DNA from: an uncultured Acetatifactor sp.
Lineage (GTDB): Bacteria > Bacillota > Clostridia > Lachnospirales > Lachnospiraceae
Assembly (NCBI GenBank): GCA_947631615.1
Contig: CANRLX010000006.1
Coordinates: 1-64,000 of the forward strand
Reading direction: 5' to 3'
Length of the DNA stretch: 64,000 nucleotides
Part shown: one piece after another, positions 7,007 to 16,400 of the stretch
Layout of the letters: each line of letters starts with the position of its first letter
How positions within the stretch are numbered: position 1 is the first letter of the stretch
The notes under the pieces: model-generated
The model's input: only the letters and a program-made list of their open reading frames with translations
Databases searched by the model: none
What the model was told of the DNA's origin: nothing
Program-made: the position numbers and the translations under genes

Positions 7007-7254
7007 AATAAACCATCCTTTCTTAATTTTTCTATTACTTGGTCTAATATATAGCTTTTTAATACTCCGCTTGGATGCGGTTTATGGAAGTTTATCACAT
7101 CATTACTTCCGTCTTTGATAAATTTGACCCCCGATCCTGTTCCACCTGGTTTTAATTCATATCCAAAATATGATAATAAAGACTTCATTTCATCAAAAGT
7201 AAAATCTTTTGGTTTCTTTAGTAGTCTTTCCAATAATTTATCCTTCTTGCTCAT
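7003..7254 (-). CDS. hicA: HicA-family mRNA interferase toxin
   Basis: Starting at 7254 with an AAAAGGAG site, the 83-residue product reads MSKKDKLLERLL, a PKDFTFDEMKSLL helix, GGTGSGVKF and FHKPHPSG. This is the double-stranded RNA-binding-like HicA fold, in the subgroup that has HKPHP where others have the terminal proline-histidine motif. It cleaves mRNA when free of HicB. The upstream ORF extension to 7317 is rejected because the ribosome site and promoter lie inside it. Confidence 0.82.
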   Translation of the reverse strand: MSKKDKLLERLLKKPKDFTFDEMKSLLSYFGYELKPGGTGSGVKFIKDGSNDVINFHKPHPSGVLKSYILDQVIEKLRKDGLL

Positions 7255-7272
7255 AATATTCTCCTTTTTATG

Positions 7273-7301
7273 AGTATAGCACATACAAGCACAATGTGCA
7301 A
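7273..7301 (-). promoter_or_regulatory. hicAB promoter with operator
   Basis: On the minus strand TTGCAC and TATACT are spaced 17 bp apart. The perfect inverted repeat GCACAT / ATGTGC (7279-7284 and 7294-7299) lies between and over the -35 box. It is the likely HicB autoregulatory operator. Confidence 0.65.
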
Positions 7302-7317
7302 CTATTTTTAGTCGCAA

Positions 7318-8131
7318 TATTGAGGGCGGATCGAAAAATTTTTTCTATTACTTTATCTAACTTCCGTCGGTAGATATGCTATTTATGAATGAAAATTGAC
7401 TTGATGACAAGTCTATAAATGTCGCCCTCGGGAATGATTTTTACCTTCGACAAAAAAACTTAAAAATGTTGATTTTTTGGCATTATATGGAAAAACTGGG
7501 ATGAAAACTGATACACCAATATATCAATTTTCAAGTGAGTTCGGTAGAAGTGTGTTAATATCATTATTTCCTAGTAAAACGCTAGGAAATATAAAGATTT
7601 TGCGATTTTTAGTAATCTAAAAGTTAAATGAAAATGGCATAAAATCGATGTTCGGTTTTAGATTCGGGTTTTAACAATTCCTAGTAAAATGGTAGGAATA
7701 AATGCAACCATATATAGTGGTAAGCAGCTAGTAGAGTAGTGCATTTATGAATTTTGATTCTAAAATGTCGAAAACGTTGATTTTTCAAGGAATTTAAATG
7801 TTTAAGGTAAGATGAAAGAGTGCTGGAGTGTTCCTGTTCGATGTGTGTTGTAAAGTGTTATGTCTAAAAAATATTTAATAGTAGAGGCGGAAATAGGCAT
7901 ATCAACTCTGGTAAATATTCTGGTTTTTGTGTTCTAACTGCCTGTTATGCGTTTTCACTGCATAAGAGATAGCCACTTTATAAATTTGATTTTTTATTTT
8001 AACTGAGTCTTTAAATTAAAAAAATAATTTCTTTCAACTTTGTTTAAAGTAGTATATGGTAAATTTATACAGTATATAAAATGCCATAAGGCAAATAATG
8101 ATGTCAAGAACTAAATCAAAGGAGGTTAAAC
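7318..8131. repeat. AT-rich 0.8-kb spacer with paired hairpins
   Basis: No credible gene lies here on either strand. It holds several inverted repeats. GACTTG / CAAGTC occurs at 7398-7413. ATTTCCTAG / CTAGGAAAT occurs at 7566-7590. A near copy, ATTCCTA / TAGGAAT with the same TAGTAAAA loop, is at 7677-7699. A second repeated motif (GTTGATTTTT) occurs near 7470 and 7775. This density of related palindromes fits an origin, transfer site or structured RNA better than plain spacer. Confidence 0.4.
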
Positions 8132-8803
8132 GTGAAAGAGCCAACTATAGATCAATATCTTGTTGCAACCTGTTTGTTCATTATTGATGAATTTAATATA
8201 TTGTATAAAGGATACGGAAAGGAACAATTAAAAAAGGAAGCGGATGAGCACTTTAACGAAACGGATATAGTAGTCCGAATAGGATATCCATTTAAGCAAA
8301 GTGCACATTATACAGTTGGAGAAAGTAGTCGGGCAAAAAAAGCGCAGAAAATAAATCATGATTTATATGTGAATCCACATGGTTTTAAGATGGAAGTTAA
8401 ATACTTGAAAAACTGGAAAAGTTCATCTGATACAAGGTCATGCAGTAAAAATTGGTGCGTTTTTCAGCAAGATTTTGATTGGATTATGGATACAATTGAT
8501 TCAGATAGAAATGGCAAAGCTGCATTTGTAATAGGCTGGTTTAATTGCGTGGAATCATTTTCGCAATTAATCCAATTGGGTACAGGAAAAGGAGCTTATC
8601 CTCTAGTAGATGAGAAAAAATTGGTTTATTTTCCTTTCCTAGTAAGGTCTAAAGAACCAGCAAAGACGAAAGATTTAAAGTATAATTATGATCTTGCTTA
8701 TAAAGTCCAGACGATTAATCAGATAGGAACAAGAAGAGGTGAATATAACTGTATGTTTCTTGGTAAAGAGAGCGATTGTTTTCATTTTGCTATATATTTT
8801 TAA
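8132..8803 (+). CDS. Putative PD-(D/E)XK nuclease-like protein
   Basis: The 223-residue protein is of no family I can name. It has a candidate nuclease core: Asp77 (NHDLYV), then Glu88-Val-Lys90 (FKMEVKYLK) ten residues later, followed by an aromatic helix (DFDWIMD) and a hydrophobic strand (AAFVIGWF). That D-x10-ExK spacing and the alternating strand pattern fit restriction-endonuclease-like folds. It starts with GTG at 8132 behind AAAGGAGG. It lies between the hairpin-rich spacer and a LexA-regulated promoter, next to a helicase gene, so a role in mobile-element replication or defence is possible but inferred. Confidence 0.45.
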   Translation: MKEPTIDQYLVATCLFIIDEFNILYKGYGKEQLKKEADEHFNETDIVVRIGYPFKQSAHYTVGESSRAKKAQKINHDLYVNPHGFKMEVKYLKNWKSSSDTRSCSKNWCVFQQDFDWIMDTIDSDRNGKAAFVIGWFNCVESFSQLIQLGTGKGAYPLVDEKKLVYFPFLVRSKEPAKTKDLKYNYDLAYKVQTINQIGTRRGEYNCMFLGKESDCFHFAIYF

Positions 8804-8900
8804 ATAAGATTTTGAAAGGTCACATTATGACTTGGTATAAGTTGTTGCATTCATTTTTGTTGATATATTCACTATAAAGTAAAGCTGCAATGTCTTTCCA

Positions 8901-8952
8901 GAACAAATGTTCGTAATAAGGCATTGACAAAACAGAACAAACGTTCTATACT
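8901..8952 (+). promoter_or_regulatory. SOS promoter with two LexA boxes
   Basis: GAACAAATGTTC (8901-8912) and GAACAAACGTTC (8935-8946) both match the Firmicutes LexA/DinR box. The second fills the spacer between TTGACA (8924-8929) and TATACT (8947-8952), which are exactly 17 bp apart. LexA would block polymerase directly. The promoter points to the helicase-like gene, about 290 bp downstream through a leader with stop-ridden coding traces. Confidence 0.8.
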
Positions 8953-9168
8953 AACGTTTAGGAAAAGTAATTAGTGTTTATAAGTATTTATAAATTGTAT
9001 GGATTTCAAAGAGTATTTTTTAAATGCAAATGGAGGGTAGAGACGGCAAAAACAAAATAGACCATATAACATTTAAAAAATGGAAAGGAGATGGAAGTAA
9101 TATGATAGGAGGATAAGATAGAAGTAAAATAGATGATATTATAATTATTCAATTATTATTAGATTTGT

Positions 9169-9303
9169 ATGTCTACAAATTCTCGTAGTCTCAGTCGAGA
9201 CGATTATTTTCAACTTTTATTGAGTAAAAAAATAGAAACTAATAGTAGTGATATTTTCAACTTATCAAAAAGTAACAGAAACGGAGGAATTATCTATAAT
9301 TAA
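9169..9303 (+). CDS. Possible small ORF overlapping the helicase start
   Basis: A 44-codon frame begins at ATG 9169 and ends at TAA 9301-9303, overlapping the first 18 codons of the helicase gene in another frame. It lacks a ribosome site, and its composition (MSTNSRSLSRDDYFQLLL) is protein-like but unassigned. It may be a leader peptide, or the true N-terminus joined by frameshifting. It may also be chance. Confidence 0.2.
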   Translation: MSTNSRSLSRDDYFQLLLSKKIETNSSDIFNLSKSNRNGGIIYN

Positions 9304-10543
9304 TGAAAAGAAATTAAACACAATCACGGTGATTGATAGTCTGATGGGATCTGGAAAGACCAGTTGGAGTATTCAACATATAAATGATAATCCATACGAA
9401 AATTTCCTATACATAACGCCATTCTTAGATGAAGTAGAAAGGATCATCAATGGCACAAACAGAAAATTCAGTCAGCCTGTAAATAAAGGGAATGGAAAAC
9501 TTGCATCAATCAATGATCTGTTAGCTTGTCAGTCAGATATAGCTTCTACACATGAATTATTTAGACACTTTGATGCCGAAAGCAGAGAGAATCTAATAAA
9601 TGGACACTATACATTGATTTTAGATGAGGTTTTAAACGTGATTGAGCCTTACAATGATATTGATATTCATAATGATGATCTAAAGTTACTTGAAGACGGT
9701 GGCTGTGTTACAGTTGACAAAGATGGGTTCGTGATTTGGAACAAAGAAAAACTGGATTACGATACGAGGTATAATGAAATCAAGTTTTTAGCAGATAATA
9801 GAAGCCTGATATGTATAAATCAGAAACTTTTATTGTGGAGATATCCGCCAGAAATATTTACATTGTTTGACAAAGTATACATATTAACTTATTTATTTGA
9901 AGCCAGTATCTTAAAAGCTTATTTTGATTTATATGGCATAAAGTATGATAAAAAAAGTATTCAGATACAAAAAAATAAGTATTGTCTTACAGACTTTTTT
10001 ATTCCTGATACATCCGTTTATGCGGATAAAATCAATATATATACGGGGAAAATGAACGAGAATATCAATCAAAAGATGAATGGCTTATCTGCAACATGGT
10101 TTAAAGCTAGGATGAACCAAGAAAACATACGCCAAATAAAGAGAAATATATATAATTATTTCTCGCGTGTTGTAAATGCTAGATCAGAAACGATCATGTG
10201 GACAACTTTTAAAGATTATCGGACTAAATTAAAAGGGAAAGGATACTCTAATCAGTTTGTAAGTTGTAATTGCAGGTCAACGAATAAATATGCTGATACA
10301 TATAACTTGGCATATTGCGTAAATGTATATCTGCATCCAGGGATTGCGCAGTTTTTTAAACAGCGAGGTGTTGATATAAATGAAGATTTATATGGATTGT
10401 CTGAGATGATTCAGTGGGTATGGAGAAGTCGGATCCGTAAGGGAGAAAAGATAAATATTTACATACCGTCGATTAGAATGCGAAATTTGCTAAATTCATG
10501 GATAAAAATGACTTTAGAATATCAAAATAAAATTGCCAGTTAA
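9248..10543 (+). CDS. Phage-type superfamily 2 helicase-like ATPase
   Basis: The 431-residue protein has a Walker A (DSLMGSGKT, about residues 30-38), a motif Ia-like NFLYITPFLDEVERI, a conserved STHELF stretch and a Walker B LILDEV (about 123-128). This pattern matches DEAD/DEAH-like helicases found in the replication modules of Clostridia phages and satellites. The visible GTG start at 9248 has no good ribosome site. GGAGG at 9282-9286 lies downstream of it, so the true start is uncertain (ATA or ATT codons lie at the right distance). The gene is downstream of the LexA-controlled promoter, so it should be induced by DNA damage. Confidence 0.65.
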   Translation: MIFSTYQKVTETEELSIINEKKLNTITVIDSLMGSGKTSWSIQHINDNPYENFLYITPFLDEVERIINGTNRKFSQPVNKGNGKLASINDLLACQSDIASTHELFRHFDAESRENLINGHYTLILDEVLNVIEPYNDIDIHNDDLKLLEDGGCVTVDKDGFVIWNKEKLDYDTRYNEIKFLADNRSLICINQKLLLWRYPPEIFTLFDKVYILTYLFEASILKAYFDLYGIKYDKKSIQIQKNKYCLTDFFIPDTSVYADKINIYTGKMNENINQKMNGLSATWFKARMNQENIRQIKRNIYNYFSRVVNARSETIMWTTFKDYRTKLKGKGYSNQFVSCNCRSTNKYADTYNLAYCVNVYLHPGIAQFFKQRGVDINEDLYGLSEMIQWVWRSRIRKGEKINIYIPSIRMRNLLNSWIKMTLEYQNKIAS

Positions 10544-10548
10544 ATAAT

Positions 10549-10573
10549 TTTGTGGAAGGTGCCCTTCCACAAA
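10549..10573. repeat. Stem-loop after the helicase gene
   Basis: TTTGTGGAAGG and CCTTCCACAAA form a perfect 11-bp stem with a 3-nt loop, 5 bp after the helicase stop codon. No T-run follows on the plus strand. It may be a weak terminator or mRNA-stabilising hairpin. Confidence 0.5.
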
Positions 10574-10582
10574 TTGAAAAAG

Positions 10583-10605
10583 AAACCCAGTAAAATCAAG
10601 GGTTT
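10583..10605. other. att-like core site (left)
   Basis: AAACCC, 11 bp (AGTAAAATCAA) and GGGTTT form inverted arms around a short overlap, the layout of a tyrosine-recombinase core site. The sequence GAAAC-CAGTAAAATCAAG recurs with one mismatch in 19 bp at 22135-22153, right after the integrase gene. Confidence 0.6.
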
Positions 10606-10717
10606 GAGAGGGGTGAGTCTTAAGAGAGGAGATGTAAAAAAGATATTAAAAAAAGAGGTGAAAAAAACGTAATAACGATAATTCAAAATAATGAGTGCAA
10701 ATGACTTTATTTGTTTA

Positions 10718-10894
10718 TTAATCAGTCTCATTACTTAGAAGGATTTCCGTTTCTTCTTTCCATATATTTAAGGCTTCAAGTGTATTTTGGATATCTTTGT
10801 TGGAAATCCCTATCTGATGGGGCATTGACTGATATACACCGATTATGGCGTTTATTAATATTATACGAAGATTTAACTGCTCTTTACGCGACAT
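10718..10894 (-). CDS. Small hypothetical protein at element left end (58 aa)
   Basis: The start at 10894 is chosen for its AGAGGA ribosome site; the longer frame to 10936 lacks one. The product (MSRKEQLNLRIILINAIIG, then an acidic helix) has no known motif. It is the first gene inside the left att-like core and reads against the rest of the element. Confidence 0.5.
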   Translation of the reverse strand: MSRKEQLNLRIILINAIIGVYQSMPHQIGISNKDIQNTLEALNIWKEETEILLSNETD

Positions 10895-11108
10895 ATAATC
10901 CTCTGTGTTTATGATGTTTAGTACTAGTATGTGCAAATGAAAACAAAATATGTATGGGATATTAATTGCTATGTAAATGAAACACTGATTTCATTTTTAT
11001 TAGATTTGCATTTTAAGCAAGTCTCGCAACTGTTTTAGGCAATTACTTCAACAAAAAGTAAAAGTAATAAGTGTAAATATGAATATAAAAATTCATTAGA
11101 AATGGAGA

Positions 11109-12674
11109 GTGATTAGAATAGGTAAAAATATAAATAATGAAGAACTAAATTTAATTTATAGTTGGTTCCTTAGATGCCAATCAGGAGATAAAAGTGTATT
11201 GAATCATTTATTTAAAAAACAAGATTGGCAGATAGAACAAATAGGCGATATGAAAAGCTTTGATAGTACATTAAATCCAGATATGGAGCAGTTAATTTGG
11301 GAGTATGAAAGTGATGACAGAGAAACAGATTTAAAAAATGATAATGTAGTATTTTCATTGGACATTTTGAATAAGATGCTTTCCAAAATGAAAAGGACAT
11401 ACGCTAATGATTTTTTGCAAACAAGCAATAAATATTATTATGGGAAATATAATATTTCCGAATTTATGGAAATAATGCAAGAGGTTGTTGTTGAATTATT
11501 TCAAACAGAGTTAGATGATAATGGATGTGTTATCTATAATGGAAAAAGGAACAATATTCCAATAATAGATGGAGTTTCACTGTTAAAAAATATTTCTTAT
11601 TTTTTTATCGTGAAAATAAATGTGGAACAGTCTAAAAGATATAGGGATATATTTGTGGAAGATGATTTAGCGCAAGGCAGCTTATTTGATCAGCCAGTAA
11701 TGAAGGAGTGGGAATATCAAGAAAACGAAAGGTGGAGTGACTATAGGGAGGAAATGAGACTTATAATATATGCGGATATACTGGAATGGATAAGAAAACA
11801 TAGGAATAGTATATATAGCTTGTTTAAGCGGGATTCATATGAAATACAAGCAATCATTGACACTATCTTGGCGTCCGAGAAGGTCTTTATAAGCGAAGGT
11901 GACGGATGTTTGCATTTAGTAACGCAGAAAGAGTTACAAACTTTAATATATGAGCATACAGGAAAAATAATTGCACCAACTAATATATCAGTAAATATGA
12001 AAATAATAGAGCAAAGATTGATTGACCATTTGTTGTACACGCTGAATTATCGGATTGGGCGTTGTGAACTTCAGGAATTAGAGAATAAACAATATTTCAA
12101 ACTGTTCGGTAGGGAGAATATGTTTATTTACAAGTTATGTTATTTATATCATATGAGCATAGTAAAAAATCAAGAATTTTTTCTGAAACAAATAAAAAGA
12201 CATTCCGATACAATCATTCCGGTATTATCGTTGGTTAAAGGCAGAAAAAAGTATAATATGATCAATTTGATTTCTGGTAATTTAGATGTAATTGATAGTG
12301 ATATTCCATATGATCAATTGATTAGCAATATAGTTTATACCCTTCTTGACCATCATAGGATGTCCGAAACTGTCAAAATAGCAGAATTAAAAAGGCAGTA
12401 TGAAGTCATTGATCGGTTTACATGTGGCAAAAGCCAGATATGGGAAGCAGAACTAAATGAAGAAATCCTAAAAATACGTTTTTGGAAAAATGAAAACATC
12501 AAACACGCTATTAATTGTGAAATTCTGCGGCAGAATTTACTGGTGTATGAAGGGTATAAAAATTTTTATTTTTGCGATGAGGCAAAAATGGTGTGCTACA
12601 TAATGCCAAAGTGTAAAAGAGTGATAACTAAATCAGATAGAAGACATAATATTTTTTTTGATAAAATTGCATGA
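11109..12674 (+). CDS. Large unknown protein with sigma-like N-terminus
   Basis: The 521-residue product begins with a stretch (LNLIYSWFLRCQSGDKSVLNHLF) that resembles region 2 of sigma-70-type factors. A later helical block (SLLKNISYFFIVKIN) also resembles those found in large phage or plasmid sigma-like proteins. The rest is unassigned: acidic, rich in I, Y and E, without membrane segments. The GTG at 11109 overlaps its own GGAGAG site, so the true start may lie a few codons in. A terminator follows at 12737. Position just inside an integrative element suggests a regulator of the tail-gene operon, but that is inference. Confidence 0.4.
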   Translation: MIRIGKNINNEELNLIYSWFLRCQSGDKSVLNHLFKKQDWQIEQIGDMKSFDSTLNPDMEQLIWEYESDDRETDLKNDNVVFSLDILNKMLSKMKRTYANDFLQTSNKYYYGKYNISEFMEIMQEVVVELFQTELDDNGCVIYNGKRNNIPIIDGVSLLKNISYFFIVKINVEQSKRYRDIFVEDDLAQGSLFDQPVMKEWEYQENERWSDYREEMRLIIYADILEWIRKHRNSIYSLFKRDSYEIQAIIDTILASEKVFISEGDGCLHLVTQKELQTLIYEHTGKIIAPTNISVNMKIIEQRLIDHLLYTLNYRIGRCELQELENKQYFKLFGRENMFIYKLCYLYHMSIVKNQEFFLKQIKRHSDTIIPVLSLVKGRKKYNMINLISGNLDVIDSDIPYDQLISNIVYTLLDHHRMSETVKIAELKRQYEVIDRFTCGKSQIWEAELNEEILKIRFWKNENIKHAINCEILRQNLLVYEGYKNFYFCDEAKMVCYIMPKCKRVITKSDRRHNIFFDKIA

Positions 12675-12736
12675 AAAACGTGCATTATGTCATAATTTTT
12701 TATATATATAAATGTAGACACATAGATGCAAATAGT

Positions 12737-12774
12737 AAAGAATCTCAACTTTATTGATGAGATTCTTTATTTTT
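12737..12774 (+). terminator. Intrinsic terminator
   Basis: AAAGAATCTCA and TGAGATTCTTT form an 11-bp stem with a 10-nt loop, followed by ATTTTTG. It ends the transcript of the 521-residue gene before the helix-turn-helix gene. Confidence 0.7.
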
Positions 12775-12797
12775 GATTAAAGAAGGGAGGATTGACT

Positions 12798-12974
12798 ATG
12801 TTAAGAGATCGTGTGCAAAAGTTTATTGAGGAGTTTGATATGCCAATAACCATTTTTTGCAGAAAAATTGAATTAACGCCAGATTCTTATTATAAATGGA
12901 AAAAAGGCCAATTAAATTTTTCCGAAAAAACTATAAAACGCATTTCTGATTATTTGTCGCAGTATGGTTTTTAG
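12798..12974 (+). CDS. Short XRE-like helix-turn-helix protein
   Basis: The 58-residue protein is almost only a helix-turn-helix: FIEEFDMPITIFCRKIELTPD, SYYKWKKGQL, then a closing helix (EKTIKRISDYLSQYGF). The YxWKxG motif is the recognition-helix signature of XRE/Cro-type proteins. The ATG at 12798 follows AAGGGAGG at 7-bp spacing. It precedes the 160-residue gene by 9 bp and the tape-measure gene by about 500 bp, so the three form one operon. It may regulate that operon. Confidence 0.65.
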   Translation: MLRDRVQKFIEEFDMPITIFCRKIELTPDSYYKWKKGQLNFSEKTIKRISDYLSQYGF

Positions 12975-12983
12975 AGTAGAGAT

Positions 12984-13466
12984 ATGAGTAGATTGTTTTT
13001 GAACCAAAAAGATATATATGATGATGTTGGTGCATTATTGAAAGATTTGTGTTCCGATATTGAAGACACGCTTGCAGATGAGGTGTTGGATGAAGTAAAA
13101 AATATTGAGATGGAGCATGTTCGAGATGATGTTTTTGGTGTTTATACGCCGAGCATTTATAAACGTAGGGCGCATGGAGGCATTGATGATCCTGAAAATA
13201 TAGTCGGGACAGTGAAAAACATGGAGCTTGAAGTAGATAACGTGACGGAGTTTAATGATGATTACGGTACATACAATCATGGAGAAGGTTTGGCAGATTT
13301 AATTAATGAAGGAGAACATTCTGGCGGTTATTTTTATGATTATCCTGGTGAATTTACTTTGGAAAGGCCGTTTTTGGACAAAACAATAGAGGAGGTGGAA
13401 GAAACTGACAAAATTGATAATGCGTTGGAGAAAGGGTTAAAAAATAGAGGTTATGATGTTAAGTAG
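12984..13466 (+). CDS. Phage minor tail or tail-completion-like protein
   Basis: The 160-residue protein has a helical acidic N-terminus and a central motif (VYTPSIYKRRAHGGIDDPENIVG) like that in HK97 gp10-type head-tail or tail-completion proteins, where a Y-x-R-R segment precedes a beta region. Assignment is by this weak resemblance and by position: it ends 14 bp before the tape-measure start. An AGTAGAG site lies before the ATG. In true siphophages a major tail protein and chaperones would stand between these genes; here they are absent. Confidence 0.4.
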   Translation: MSRLFLNQKDIYDDVGALLKDLCSDIEDTLADEVLDEVKNIEMEHVRDDVFGVYTPSIYKRRAHGGIDDPENIVGTVKNMELEVDNVTEFNDDYGTYNHGEGLADLINEGEHSGGYFYDYPGEFTLERPFLDKTIEEVEETDKIDNALEKGLKNRGYDVK

Positions 13467-13480
13467 AAACGGAGGAATTG

Positions 13481-16400
13481 ATGGCTAAAAAAATTAGAAT
13501 AATCCCCTGGCTTGACGAAAGCCAACTGAATAAACAATTAAAGAATTTGGGTAAGCGAAAAGAAAACATTAAAATTAACATAGACAGCAAAGGCATAAAT
13601 AGTGCGACTGATAGTATGCGGCAAATGAATAATGTTGTTGGCAATAGCAACTCTCTGTTTGGTAAGTTGAAAAGTACCATTGGTGAAACTTTTTCAAGCG
13701 GTAAGCTGGCTATGACTGGCTATTTAATGGTGTTGCGAGAAATCAACAAAGCAAGTCAAAATGCAAAACAGTCAATACAAGAGATAGACAAAGCTGTTAC
13801 AGATTTATCCATTGCCACGGGTCAATCCAGGGAATCTGTAGGTACATTAGTAAATGACTACAACAAACTGGCGAAAAATTTAAGCAGTACGACAACGCAG
13901 ATCACGTCTGCTGCCGATGACTATCTAAGAGCTGGTAAAACAATGAGTGAGGCGCAAGTCCTAATAAAAGATTCCATCATGCTTTCCAAACTTGGTCAGT
14001 TAGACTCATCGGAAGCAACAGAAGATCTTCTGGCAGTCATGAACGGCTACGAAATGTCGATTGATGAAGTCGGTAAGGCATTAGATTCAATGGTGGCGAT
14101 TGATATGGCTGCGGCAACAAGCTCTGGGGATATTGCAACGGCCTTAAAATACTGTGCTTCATCCGCTGATGTGGCAGGTGTTTCATTTGATAAGCTGGCG
14201 GCCATGATTGGTACAGTACAAGATAAGACGCAACAAAGTGCGGAAACAGTCGGTACGTTCATGAACACGCTGCTATCTCGTTACAGGGATGTTAAGATCG
14301 GCCGGTTCGTTGACGATGACGGAGAAGATTTGTCGGATGTTGAGTCTGTTCTGGGCACATTGGATATCCGGTTAAGAGATGCGGAGGGAGAATTCAGAAA
14401 TTTTGAAGCAGTAATTGATGAGGTTGCGCAGAGCTGGAATGGCTATTCATCTGTTCAGCAGGCGGCGATTGCAAAAGCATTTTCTGGCACCAGACAGCAA
14501 AATAGATTCATTGCGTTAATGGAAGGCTATAACAAAACCCTTGAATTAACAGAAGTTGCGGCTAACAGTGCAGGCACAGCACTCGAAAAGTTCAATAATT
14601 CATATATAAATTCCTTAGAGGCCCAGCAGAATCGTTTGCAGGCATCTTTTGAGTCCATGGTGATTAACTCGGACTTTGATGAAATTTATTCTGGCATCAT
14701 TCAAGCCACCACAGCCTTAGTTGAATTTATAAATAAGACGAACGCACTAAAAGGTGTTTTGACAGGGCTTGCGGTATCATCTGGAATCAAGTTTTTCCTT
14801 GCGGCGAAGACGGGAGCGACAGAAGCTTACATATCTTTAAATCAATTTTCTAATGCGCTGAAAATCGTTAAGCAGACCAAAATTCCCACAGATGATTTTA
14901 ATAAACTATTGCTTTTGTCGAATGGTCTGTCAGACAGTCAAATGAAACTTCTGTTGTCTTCTAAAAGTCTCACCATGGCCCAAAAAGAGTTGATCTTGGT
15001 TAATTCAGGACTCAGCACAGAAGAAGCAAAGCTAAAATTACAAACATGGGGTATGACTACTGCCCAAACAGGCTTGACTGCTGCCACAACAACTTTGGGC
15101 AATGCCTTTAGAGGGCTTCTGGCTACAATGGCGGCTAACCCCATCATGATTGCAACTATGGCGATTTCTGGGGCGGTCATGGCTTATCAATCTTATAATC
15201 AAAAATTGGAAGAAACAAGGCAGAAGAATCTGGAAGCCAGTGATGCCGCAATAGAGCACGCCAACAGTTTAAGGGAGTTGTACACCGAGTACAACCGTTT
15301 GTCCTCTATTCAGGAAAGAACAACAATAGAAGAAGAGGACTTTAAAACGGTCATAGAAGACATCACAAAGGCACTTGGCGGTAAGGCGGAAGCCTTAAAA
15401 GGATTAACGGTTGGCACAGAAGAATACGCTGATGCACTGGCCAGAGTAACTAAAGAAGAATTACAGTCTGCGGCTGTTTCGGCCACAATTGGCAGAAAAA
15501 GCGCAGAAGAAAAACTGCAAAAAAACATCTGGAGTGAGTGGCGGGGTTCATTGGTAACGATTGATTCTAATAATAAAGGCCACGCGCTATCCGAAGAGGC
15601 ACAGAAAGCAGTAAACGTCATCTCGGACGCTTTAAAAGACTTTGAGACCGTAAATCATGTATGGAACAACATATCGTGGGATATCTCTTCTGATGACCCA
15701 GAAGAAGCTCTTAAATACTTTAATGCTTTAATTGAAGCGAGAGAACAACTTGTGCTTTCCTCAGAAAATGATGAGGCGTTGCTGGACACCGAAATTTATA
15801 CTGACCTGAATACAGCGATAAACGCAATGTCAGACAGCCTTGATGTCTATCTGCAAAAGCGTTATGAAGAAGAAAAACTAAACTACATGGTGCAAAAGGG
15901 CATCCCCAGCACTGCTGAAGAGTTTGAGGATATGGAAGTAGCTTTAATGAGTGCGGCGGGGGCAAGTGAAGACTTGCAAAGTAGTTTTAAACAGTTTTTA
16001 GCGGAAGATTTTGCGGGTTTAGCAGCTAATATAGGTAAAGTGGCAGAGAATATTTCCAACAATCCTGTTGAGCCCTTTCTCCTATCCGTCTCACAAACTG
16101 TAGACCAGCTCAACACACAGTTAAAGCCTGCGTTTGATTCCCTCAAATCTGCATATCAGGATATCTTTACGGATGACGGGTTTAAATTAAATGAGATCGA
16201 TATCCTTTCTACTTGTGATGCTATTAAGTCAAAACTGGATGAAATTGCGGAAGTCAATCCAGACCTTGATTATTCAGCATATGAGAATTTCGTGCGTGTA
16301 TTAAGCGATACTGAGTCCACAGAAAGCGATGTTGAAGATGCGTTTGATTCCCTTGCCACTTCTATTACAAATACGGTTTTGACTGGAGCAGAAGACTTTG

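Noticed and set aside
10540-10731. 63-residue minus-strand ORF after the helicase
   Set aside because: Overlaps the att-like core and a hairpin; phenylalanine-rich translation of AT-rich DNA.
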